Assembly: GCF_004216775.1 (NCBI RefSeq)
Contig: NZ_SGXF01000002.1
Location: 62,001-126,000 of the forward strand
Source: Cuneatibacter caecimuris
Lineage (GTDB): Bacteria; Bacillota; Clostridia; Lachnospirales; Lachnospiraceae
Length of the DNA: 64,000 nucleotides
Reading direction: 5' to 3'
Positions 20,125 to 27,290 of this stretch are shown here, piece by piece. A program made the position numbers and the translations under genes. Each line of letters opens with the position of its first letter. Positions within the stretch are counted from its first letter, which is position 1. The notes beneath the pieces are model-generated. The model worked only from the letters and a program-made list of their open reading frames with translations. It did no database searches and was not told where the DNA came from.

Positions 20125-21510
20125 TTACTTGTTGGATAAATAATCGTCGATTCCCTTTGCGCCGGCTTTTCCTGCCTCCATCGCCAGAATTACCGTCGCA
20201 GCGCCTGTCACGGCGTCGCCGCCGGCATACACGCCTTCTTTGGTGGTCTGTCCGTTGGATTCTTCTGCCACGATGCATTTCCACTTATTGATTTCAAGCC
20301 CTTCTGTAGTAGAAGAAATCAGAGGATTGGGAGAAGTTCCAAGGGACATGATCACTGTATCCACATCCATAGTGAATTCAGAATCAGGTTTTTCAACCGG
20401 ACGCCTTCTGCCGGAAGCATCAGGCTCGCCCAGTTCCATTTCCACGCATACCATTCCCTTTACCCAGCCGTTGTCATCCACCAGGATTTCCTTGGGATTG
20501 GTCAGCAGGTTGAAAATAATGCCTTCTTCTTTCGCGTGATGTACTTCTTCCACCCGGGCAGGCAGCTCGGATTCACTTCTTCTGTAAACGATATGTGTCT
20601 CGGCTCCCAGTCTCAGCGCTGTTCTGGCTGCGTCCATTGCCACATTGCCGCCGCCTACCACAGCCACTTTCTTTCCGGCCACGATCGGCGTATCATAATC
20701 ATCACGGAAAGCCTTCATCAGGTTGTTTCTGGTCAGGTACTCGTTGGCGGAGAACACGCCGTTGGCGTTTTCTCCCGGAATTCCCATAAACTTGGGCAGT
20801 CCGGCGCCGGAACCGATGAACACCGCATCAAAACCTTCATCGGAAAGCAGCTGGTCAACTGTGATGGATTTGCCGATCACAACATTGCATTCCAGCTTAA
20901 CGCCCAGCTTCTTTACATTCTCAATCTCAGGCAGCACCACGTCCTCTTTGGGCAGACGGAACTCGGGAATACCATACATCAGTACGCCGCCGGGTTCATG
21001 CAGGGCCTCGAAAATTGTCACATCATAACCCATTTTTGCCAGGTCTCCGGCACAGGTCAGGCCTGCAGGGCCGGAACCAATTACAGCTACCTTTTTCCCA
21101 TTGGGTTCACCGGCCTGCGCGGGATCCACATGATTTTCACGCGCCCAGTCAGCCACAAAGCGCTCCAGCTTGCCGATGGAAACCGGCTCGCCTTTGATTC
21201 CGCGGATACATTTTCCTTCGCACTGGCTTTCCTGGGGGCATACACGGCCGCAGATTGCAGGCAGAGCGGAAGACAGGCCAATAATCTTAGCAGCTTCTTC
21301 AACATTGCCCTCCTGCACCTGTTTGATGAAATCGGGAATATGTATTGCTACGGGACAGCCTTTTACACATTGTGCATTTTTACACTTCAGACAGCGGCTG
21401 GCTTCTGCCTGCGCCTCTTCCATATTATATCCCAGGCAAACCTCGTCAAAATTTGTGGCGCGCACCTTGGGGTCCTGTTCACGAACAGGTACTTTTTTCA
21501 TCATATCCAT
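20125..21510 (-). CDS. nfnB: NADPH-dependent oxidoreductase, NfnB/GltA-like large subunit
   Basis: 461 residues. N-terminal iron-sulfur segments RCLKCKNAQCVKGCP near 38 and CGRVCPQESQCEGKC near 88, FAD site VIGSGPAGLTCAGD near 145, NADPH site VVGGGNVAMDAARTALRL near 285, and a C-terminal GDAVTGAATVILAMEAG. Homologues are annotated glutamate synthase small chain (GltA), but paired with the following gene the set matches NfnAB, which couples NADH, NADPH and ferredoxin by electron bifurcation, or the related sulfide dehydrogenase SudAB. No glutamate synthase large subunit is nearby. Overlaps nfnA as TAATG. Confidence 0.88.
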   Translation of the reverse strand: MDMMKKVPVREQDPKVRATNFDEVCLGYNMEEAQAEASRCLKCKNAQCVKGCPVAIHIPDFIKQVQEGNVEEAAKIIGLSSALPAICGRVCPQESQCEGKCIRGIKGEPVSIGKLERFVADWARENHVDPAQAGEPNGKKVAVIGSGPAGLTCAGDLAKMGYDVTIFEALHEPGGVLMYGIPEFRLPKEDVVLPEIENVKKLGVKLECNVVIGKSITVDQLLSDEGFDAVFIGSGAGLPKFMGIPGENANGVFSANEYLTRNNLMKAFRDDYDTPIVAGKKVAVVGGGNVAMDAARTALRLGAETHIVYRRSESELPARVEEVHHAKEEGIIFNLLTNPKEILVDDNGWVKGMVCVEMELGEPDASGRRRPVEKPDSEFTMDVDTVIMSLGTSPNPLISSTTEGLEINKWKCIVAEESNGQTTKEGVYAGGDAVTGAATVILAMEAGKAGAKGIDDYLSNK

Positions 21511-22400
21511 TATTCTTCACCTCCGCAATGTCCGCAGCCGCCATGATGAGTCTTACCCTCACGCAGCTTCAGGATTGCTCTGCCTTCCTCTGTCCTGTAC
21601 ATCTGCTGACGCTTCATGGCTTCATCGAAATTCACCAGATGGCCGTCAAACTCAGGTCCGTCCACACATGCAAATTTCACTTCATCACCAACCGTAAGCC
21701 GGCAGGCTCCGCACATCCCTGTGCCGTCCACCATGATCGGGTTCATGCTGACGATTGTGGGAATACCCAGCTCTTTTGTCATCAGGCATACAAACTTCAT
21801 CATAATCATGGGGCCAATTGCCACACAGCGGTCATATTTTTTGCCCTGGTTCTGTACAAGATCCTTTATCACATCAGTTACCATGCCTTTACGCACATAA
21901 CTGCCGTCGTCTGTAGTCACATAGAGATTGCCTGCCGCTGCACGCATCTCCTCTTCCAAAATCAGCATATCCTTCGTCTTGGATCCTACAATTACATCCA
22001 CATCAATACCGTGTTCACGCATCCACTTCACCTGGGGATAAACAGGGGCTGCGCCAACGCCTCCGGCAACAAATAAAATCTTCTGATTTTTTAACTCTTC
22101 CAGATCCTCATGTACAAATTCTGATTCACAGCCCAAAGGACCTGTAAAGTCCTCAAAGACATCTCCTGCCTGAAGCTCAGCCATACGTTCCGTGGAAGCC
22201 CCGACAATCTGGAACACGATGGTAATGGTTCCCTTTTCTCTGTCGTAGTCGCAGATCGTCAGCGGAATTCTTTCCCCTTTATCGTCTATCTTAGAAATGA
22301 TGAACTGTCCGGGTTCGCAATATCTGGCGATCCTCGGCGCTTCCACGTCCATCAGATAGATTTTGTCCGCAAGCTTCTCTGCTTTTAAAATCTTGTACAT
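21510..22400 (-). CDS. nfnA: Ferredoxin-NADP+ reductase, NfnA-like subunit
   Basis: 296 residues from MYKILKAEKLADKIYL (22400); the frame upstream to 22487 is not needed. FAD-binding region RIPLTICDYD near 58, nucleotide site ILFVAGGVGAAPVYPQ near 107, and a [2Fe-2S] cluster site DGTGMCGACRLTVG with FAC near 230-248. The extra His/Cys-rich tail GKTHHGGCGHCGGEE could bind metal. Together with NfnB it would reduce NADP+ with NADH and ferredoxin in the cytosol. Confidence 0.88.
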   Translation of the reverse strand: MYKILKAEKLADKIYLMDVEAPRIARYCEPGQFIISKIDDKGERIPLTICDYDREKGTITIVFQIVGASTERMAELQAGDVFEDFTGPLGCESEFVHEDLEELKNQKILFVAGGVGAAPVYPQVKWMREHGIDVDVIVGSKTKDMLILEEEMRAAAGNLYVTTDDGSYVRKGMVTDVIKDLVQNQGKKYDRCVAIGPMIMMKFVCLMTKELGIPTIVSMNPIMVDGTGMCGACRLTVGDEVKFACVDGPEFDGHLVNFDEAMKRQQMYRTEEGRAILKLREGKTHHGGCGHCGGEE

Positions 22401-22537
22401 GGATATGTACCTCCTCTGCAATATGATTATTTCTATTCTAATGCAAACATCTTCATATTTCAACTCTTTTTGATAAATTTCTATCAAATAATTTTGATTT
22501 TATGCAAGTCCCCTGTGCGCATTATTCTATACCATCC

Positions 22538-22566
22538 TTGACAATCCACTAAATTTGTGTTATAAG
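22538..22566 (+). promoter_or_regulatory. tmRNA promoter
   Basis: TTGACA, 17 bases, TATAAG. The start would be near 22573, giving a precursor with about 28 extra 5' bases before the mature end at 22601. Confidence 0.75.
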
Positions 22567-22600
22567 TAGAATACACGTTTGCATACCAGCATCAACATCA

Positions 22601-22945
22601 GGGGTTGTACTGGTTTCGACGGGGGTTTTGAAATTGAGACAGCCATTCGCAGTCCGGAACTGCGTTAAAAGCCGGAAACTAAAATAAACGCAAACGATAA
22701 TAAGTTAGCAATCGCTGCCTAATGGCAGCTGTCGGACCTGGATCTCTCGCCGTCCAGCCATCCGGCATCAAAGCAGGTGAGGCACCTTGCAGCTTAAGCT
22801 TTGCGGCTGTAAGAGATTGATGAAGCTACTGAAGGTAAAAGCCTGTGCCCGGCGTTTACCGGAGGGAATGTCAAAAGAGTCACTGTAATGGGAGAGATCT
22901 CAATGGACGGGCTTTCGGACAGGGGTTCGATTCCCCTCAGCTCCA
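22601..22945 (+). ncRNA. ssrA: Transfer-messenger RNA
   Basis: About 345 bases. The 5' end GGGGTTG pairs with CAGCTCC at the 3' end, the T arm reads AGGGGTTCGATTCCCCT, and the 5' segment has the typical GGTTTCGACGGGG. The tag frame at 22690-22722 encodes ANDNKLAIAA and stops with TAA, a Clostridia-type degradation tag. CCA is not encoded. tmRNA with SmpB frees stalled ribosomes and marks the incomplete protein for ClpXP. Single-piece form. Confidence 0.97.
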
Positions 22946-22953
22946 TTGGAACA

Positions 22954-22989
22954 CGCAAATCCGAACTTGGAAACAAGTTCGGATTTGCG
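22954..22989. terminator. Perfect 16-bp hairpin between convergent tmRNA and sipW
   Basis: CGCAAATCCGAACTTG and its complement flank a GAAA tetraloop. It starts 8 bases after the tmRNA and ends 2 bases from the sipW stop. There is no U-run on either side, so it may act as a processing or stability element as much as a terminator. Confidence 0.65.
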
Positions 22990-22991
22990 CG

Positions 22992-23459
22992 TTATAATGG
23001 TTTATCATATCCAAACACCGGTAAAAGGAATCTGAATCCGGACCAGACAGCCAAAATGAACAGCAGCGCAGGGCCTCCCCTTTTTATGGCCAATGATAAG
23101 TACCCTGCCCTGGGAATCACTGTCTCTATCCGTCCGATGATGTCTGTTTCAAATGTTTTTCCCGTATCCTGAATTTGATTTCCGTCGCCCTTGGTTTCAA
23201 TATATCTTTTGTTCTGATCCACCTGTACAATTCTATGGGTCACTGTAACGCCGCCTTCCTTACAGAAGGTTACAATATCCCCTTTTTTCAGCAAACGAAA
23301 AGGCACAGGTTTCGAGATCACCAGGCTGCCTGCCGGACAAGCCGGTTCCATGCTGGAGGACATCACAGCAAATGCCCTCCAGCCGCACACAAAGTTTGCC
23401 AGACAAAAGCAGACCGCCGTCCAGAACAGCACAGAGAAAATTTTTCTGATCTTCACCAT
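22992..23459 (-). CDS. sipW: Signal peptidase I, SipW type
   Basis: 155 residues with an N-terminal and a C-terminal membrane segment (ALLFILAVWSGFRFLLPVF). The catalytic Ser lies in VMSSSMEPACP near residue 34, and the partner is His in VTHRIVQVD near 75 instead of Lys, the mark of the ER/SipW-type enzymes. SipW cleaves the unusual signal peptides of TasA-type matrix proteins. It is the last gene of an operon whose preceding four genes encode such proteins. Family certain, substrates inferred from the operon. Confidence 0.93.
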   Translation of the reverse strand: MVKIRKIFSVLFWTAVCFCLANFVCGWRAFAVMSSSMEPACPAGSLVISKPVPFRLLKKGDIVTFCKEGGVTVTHRIVQVDQNKRYIETKGDGNQIQDTGKTFETDIIGRIETVIPRAGYLSLAIKRGGPALLFILAVWSGFRFLLPVFGYDKPL

Positions 23460-23989
23460 TGTTTCCGGAAACCATCCTCACTCACATCTTCCACTGCCCC
23501 TTCATAACCGAAAAGATCTTTTGATTCACTGTATACAATCAAGTCAAAGGAATCCAGCAAATCTTCCGGGACATCGTTCCTGATCACGATCTGATCAAAC
23601 AGCGGCTCTGTATATTCTCCTGCCTGTAAAATTTTTTTATAGTAATAATACCCATCTGCCCCCTGGCTCCATTCCTCAGAAACAGTAACAGGCTCGCAGC
23701 AGCTCTCCATGGCGCTATCGGAAAACTCCGCTCTCATCCTCACAAAAACCGGAATGTTTCCCTTGTTTTTCACTGCAGGGCTTTTCATGATCTTCTGTCC
23801 CGGCGTCAGCTTCTCCGGTTCCGTAAAGGACTCTTCAATTTCGATCACATCTTCCGGAAGGAGGAACCGGTTCACCGCTTCCTGTCTGGAGATCAGATAA
23901 GCAGAGGTTTTGCCTGTCAATACCAAAGCGGACGCAAGCAAACTGAGGGCTGCTGCCCTTTTTAGATACCATACCTTCCTTCTCTTCAC
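23453..23989 (-). CDS. Exported TasA/CalY-like protein, small
   Basis: 178 residues with a GTG start overlapping the previous stop (GTGA) and GGAGGTG upstream. Signal segment RAAALSLLASALVLTGKTSA then YLISRQEAVNRF, a SipW-type site. The rest is a beta-sandwich pattern (AVKNKGNIPVFVRMRAEFSD; WSQGADGYYYYKKILQAGEY) shared with the other exported proteins of the operon. It lacks any anchor. Its role as fibre subunit or chaperone is inference. Confidence 0.75.
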   Translation of the reverse strand: MKRRKVWYLKRAAALSLLASALVLTGKTSAYLISRQEAVNRFLLPEDVIEIEESFTEPEKLTPGQKIMKSPAVKNKGNIPVFVRMRAEFSDSAMESCCEPVTVSEEWSQGADGYYYYKKILQAGEYTEPLFDQIVIRNDVPEDLLDSFDLIVYSESKDLFGYEGAVEDVSEDGFRKQW

Positions 23990-24669
23990 CCGGACACCTC
24001 CTCAAAACCAGATTGATTCAAAAATTCCTGATAAGCTGTTTCCATCTGTTCCTTAACCGTTCCTTCCGGGCCATTCAGATATTCAGACTGTATGGCAAAA
24101 GCCTGCACCCGGATCTCCTGAATCTCTTTTCCCGGCAGTTCCCCTTCCAGAACATCAGCATAATATATGTTTTTAAAAAGCGGGGAGGAAAACTCTCCTT
24201 CCTTCAGCACTGCGGCTGTATATGCGTATAAACAGCTATGCGTCTCAGGTCCGGTTTTTTCCCGGATCAGTTCCCAGCCATCCTCTGTCTGGTATCCAAA
24301 CAGATCCGTATCCTCCGGCCCGGTAAAAGTCTTTCCGTCCGCTGAAACCAGCCGCACCTTTCTTCGGGGAACGTTTACCTGCAGATATACATAGGCGTCC
24401 GCCCCCTTCTCATGCGCTACAATGGGATTTTTCAATACTGCGCTCCCCGGCAGAATTCCAACTCCGCTGTCAGGAATTCCGTCCCCGTCTCCATCCGGCA
24501 GAGCGTCCCAGTCCGGCTCTTTCAGACTGATCTCCAGCTCACTAAAGGATATGGTATTGATTTTTGTCTCCTCATCTGACAAATAAGAAATCGTAATTCC
24601 TCCCGCCAGCCCCGCCGCAACGGCGGCCAGGCCGAATCCGGCCAGATATTTATTCTTCCATTTTTTCAT
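23986..24669 (-). CDS. SipW-dependent TasA/CalY-like protein
   Basis: 227 residues. The signal FGLAAVAAGLAGGITISYLS followed by DEETKINTISFSELEISLKE is a model SipW/TasA-type leader. The mature part has a Ca-binding-like DGDGDGIPDSG near residue 60 and the VYLQVNVPRRK strand. C-terminus EFLNQSGFEEVSG without anchor. It would be secreted and could polymerise as TasA does. Starts within the end of the preceding gene. Confidence 0.82.
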   Translation of the reverse strand: MKKWKNKYLAGFGLAAVAAGLAGGITISYLSDEETKINTISFSELEISLKEPDWDALPDGDGDGIPDSGVGILPGSAVLKNPIVAHEKGADAYVYLQVNVPRRKVRLVSADGKTFTGPEDTDLFGYQTEDGWELIREKTGPETHSCLYAYTAAVLKEGEFSSPLFKNIYYADVLEGELPGKEIQEIRVQAFAIQSEYLNGPEGTVKEQMETAYQEFLNQSGFEEVSG

Positions 24670-25825
24670 TCCTCCGTACCCCCTTTCGCGCCGCGCCGTT
24701 CAGTAAAAAAAGGACGAGCGCAGACAGGACGCAGCAGCAGCCTGACAAGTACAGCAGCGTCTTGTTTCCCGGTTCAGCTCCCAGGTTGGGCGCTGTAATG
24801 GATTCTTCCCCTCTTATGGCGGTCCATCGCCAATCAATTCTGCCCAAAAGCTCCTGATACCTGTTATCCATTTCCGGCGATACAGTAAGCGCTGCTTGTA
24901 TGGTCTTTTCTTCTCCGGCCACAAACTCCCCCAGCAAAATATCATTCCGCATTGTATTGGGTTTTCCTGACTGTTCCTCTGGATTTCCGTCTGCCGGGCC
25001 TTTATATATTACCTCTCCGTTTTCATCAGTCAGCAGCAGTGTACAATATTCCCGGATCAGTTTTTTTACCAGTTCTCTGTTTTCTTCCTCCTGTTCTGTT
25101 GTCAGCGCGGATAAATAAATCCCGGTTTTTTCTCCGGATCTGTTGATAATACGTATATTCTGGCTTCGATGTTCTCCGGGAAGCAAATCCTTAAATTTCC
25201 GAAAAAGATCCCTGTTCTCAGAAGCAGCATAAAACCCTTGTTCAAAATCCATGAATTCCACTGCAGCAATATTCTCAGGGCGCGTCTGTTCGATCTTTTC
25301 GATTCCCAGCTCTCCGGCAGTTTTATCCCAGATGCTGATTCCGTCTCCCTCGGCCTGAACACATTCCATGGAGATTCTGACCTCACCCGATGCTCCCGCG
25401 TATTCATTTCCTGCCAGGTGTGATAAACTGAAGGACTCCATTAAAGGTTCTTCCGTTTTTTCTCCGGCTTTCAAAATCCGGTTGTAATAATGCCATCCAT
25501 CTTCTTCTGTCCAGCAGTTGGAATTATAGACAACATCGATCATTTCAGGATTCAGCGACAGATCTTCAAAGTATTTTTCTGCCCTCAGCCTTACCAGCAT
25601 ATCCGAAGTCCCAGTATTGCGCACATTCACAATTTTAGATACCACGCTCCCCGGATACAGTTCCTTTTCCGAATAAATTTCTTCTATTCTGCCCTGGAGG
25701 CTGCCTGTGGCAATAACATTCCTTGAAATAGTACTAACTGTCTGAGAAGCAAAAACGCTCCCTGAAACCAGCACCGCTGCTCCGCACAGCATTATCGCCG
25801 CACGCCTCTTATATTTGCCGTTCAT
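24650..25825 (-). CDS. Membrane-anchored TasA-like accessory protein
   Basis: 391 residues: signal segment AAIMLCGAAVLVSGSVFASQ, two beta-rich domains (LYPGSVVSKIVNVRNTGTSD near 55; LLPGEHRSQNIRIINRSGEK near 210), then a C-terminal membrane span (LLYLSGCCCVLSALVLFLLN) and basic tail (RKGVRRNEKMEE), the layout of a cell-wall-exposed anchor. No LPxTG. GAGAGGGGG precedes the ATG. It may tether the fibre made by its neighbours; inference. Confidence 0.75.
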   Translation of the reverse strand: MNGKYKRRAAIMLCGAAVLVSGSVFASQTVSTISRNVIATGSLQGRIEEIYSEKELYPGSVVSKIVNVRNTGTSDMLVRLRAEKYFEDLSLNPEMIDVVYNSNCWTEEDGWHYYNRILKAGEKTEEPLMESFSLSHLAGNEYAGASGEVRISMECVQAEGDGISIWDKTAGELGIEKIEQTRPENIAAVEFMDFEQGFYAASENRDLFRKFKDLLPGEHRSQNIRIINRSGEKTGIYLSALTTEQEEENRELVKKLIREYCTLLLTDENGEVIYKGPADGNPEEQSGKPNTMRNDILLGEFVAGEEKTIQAALTVSPEMDNRYQELLGRIDWRWTAIRGEESITAPNLGAEPGNKTLLYLSGCCCVLSALVLFLLNGAARKGVRRNEKMEE

Positions 25826-25875
25826 ACATTTCCCCCTCTCATGGGGCCGGTTCTAATTAAACCTGCCGATCCGGA

Positions 25876-26634
25876 TCAATTCTGCCTGTCCATACGTTTT
25901 GTCTGTTCCGCATCCAGCAGAGACCAGGCCGCATCCTGATCGGATACATTCTCGCTCTGCACAGCCTGGGCAGTCAGCTTCAGCTGAAAACCATTTCCTT
26001 TTTCTGTGACCAGTATGTTGCCAAGGCCGTCTGTCGTATAGGAGTCTCCTCCCAATACCGCCAGGTCCTCATTATCAAAATCTTTAGGGACAGCGATCCG
26101 GTTAAAAATTGCCGCCGTTTCTCCTTTGCTGAATATTCCATCGTCTCCGGTGAAATTAAAATACAATGTCCCGCCGTCTGCTCCTGCTGCATTCAAATCT
26201 GCTCTGAAAGCAGGATTCACCATAGGAAGCTCTTTGATCTCCTCCCCGGAATATGCCTTTCCCTCCTGAAGCGCTGATCCTTCCGAATCATACCGCAATA
26301 AAAACTTAATTTTTTCCAGCCGGACGGGATCTGTGATTTTTTCCCCTGTTCCGTCCAGAATTTCAACCTTAACCCGCATGTAGCTGTCCCCGTCCAGAGC
26401 CGTCACCACCGGATCTTTAACGGTTGTATCCCCCGGCTGTTTCCAAACGCCGTCATCTGGCTCCTCCCAGGACGGTTCGTCCAGGCTGATGTCCACTTTT
26501 CCAATCGTAAATGTATTGATCTTCTGATCAAAGTCAGTCAGATATGCCAGCGTGCCTCCCGCCAGTCCCGCCGCTAAGAGGCAGACCGCTGCTGCCGCTC
26601 TTTTCTTTCCTTTTTTATCCCATAATTTTCTCAT
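25876..26634 (-). CDS. SipW-dependent TasA/CalY-like protein, probable main subunit
   Basis: 252 residues from the ATG at 26634 (GGAGGAAATAAGG upstream). The leader AVCLLAAGLAGGTLAYLTDF followed by DQKINTFTIGKVDISLDEPS matches the AYLTDxxxKxNTFTxG consensus of TasA/camelysin proteins. Middle strands (YMRVKVEILDG; GTLYFNFTGDDGIF) are typical of the M73-like fold. Ends in LLDAEQTKRMDRQN without anchor. The strongest family match among the four exported proteins. Confidence 0.85.
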   Translation of the reverse strand: MRKLWDKKGKKRAAAAVCLLAAGLAGGTLAYLTDFDQKINTFTIGKVDISLDEPSWEEPDDGVWKQPGDTTVKDPVVTALDGDSYMRVKVEILDGTGEKITDPVRLEKIKFLLRYDSEGSALQEGKAYSGEEIKELPMVNPAFRADLNAAGADGGTLYFNFTGDDGIFSKGETAAIFNRIAVPKDFDNEDLAVLGGDSYTTDGLGNILVTEKGNGFQLKLTAQAVQSENVSDQDAAWSLLDAEQTKRMDRQN

Positions 26635-26654
26635 CCTTATTTCCTCCAATGGTT

Positions 26655-27290
26655 TTATTCATCTCTCAGCTTCACAATTTTCCGCAGCGTTCCCCGTACC
26701 GCAAGATAAGTTCCGGCGTTGCTCCCATCCGGGTTTCTCGCGCAGGTGAGCAGCCAGCTCTCTGATTCAGGCAGAATCGGCCGTACCAGCCGTTCAACTG
26801 CTTCTTGTCTATTCCACACTGATATGGATTCTACCTGAAAACACCATTGCTCTTCTCTGTTTGTCAAAAAGAACTGATCCCCTATGCAAATCTGCGCCAA
26901 CCCTCCAAGACCTCCGGGATATCCGGGATAGTTATGACCGTAGATCACAATCCCCCGCTTTCCCAGTTCCATATCCTGATCTGCTGCAGCAAGTTTCCAT
27001 AGGTCCAGCCATCGCATGATTTCTTCCTGCGTTCCCCTGTAAACTCCCTGGAAAATCCCCAGAGCAGGAATCTCCAGAACACAGTTCATCTCCTCTTCAA
27101 TCAGAGTATCTTCTTCTGTTTTTTCCTTCTCCTGCAGGTAATCTTCTGCAAGAACACTTTCTTCGGCAATCCGTCTGAGGATATCGCTTTTTTGCTCCTG
27201 TTCTTTTTCATTCAATCTCCATTCCCATTGACAGACAGCTGCGCTGCATACCAAAACCGCTGTCCATATCGCAGTCTGTACCCTCTTCAC
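26655..27290 (-). CDS. Sortase-like protein with an unusual active site
   Basis: 211 residues, one N-terminal membrane segment (QTAIWTAVLVCSAAVCQW) and a sortase core: IPALGIFQGVYRGT near 75, the His in VIYGHNYPGY near 115, and the Cys in WLLTCARNPDGSN near 185. Aligned with class C sortases (TCTPYG..THRLLVRG), the expected Arg is replaced by Tyr in GTYLAVRG after a three-residue insertion; the next Arg is three residues later. GTG start overlaps the adhesin stop (GTGA). It may join the adhesin and fibre proteins, or have lost transpeptidase activity. Confidence 0.82.
   Translation of the reverse strand: MKRVQTAIWTAVLVCSAAVCQWEWRLNEKEQEQKSDILRRIAEESVLAEDYLQEKEKTEEDTLIEEEMNCVLEIPALGIFQGVYRGTQEEIMRWLDLWKLAAADQDMELGKRGIVIYGHNYPGYPGGLGGLAQICIGDQFFLTNREEQWCFQVESISVWNRQEAVERLVRPILPESESWLLTCARNPDGSNAGTYLAVRGTLRKIVKLRDE

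Noticed and set aside
20536-21546. A 336-codon plus-strand open frame opposite nfnB.
   Set aside because: nfnB carries all cofactor motifs; the opposite frame has none and no ribosome site. The 365-codon frame opposite pgk (49190-50287) is rejected for the same reason.
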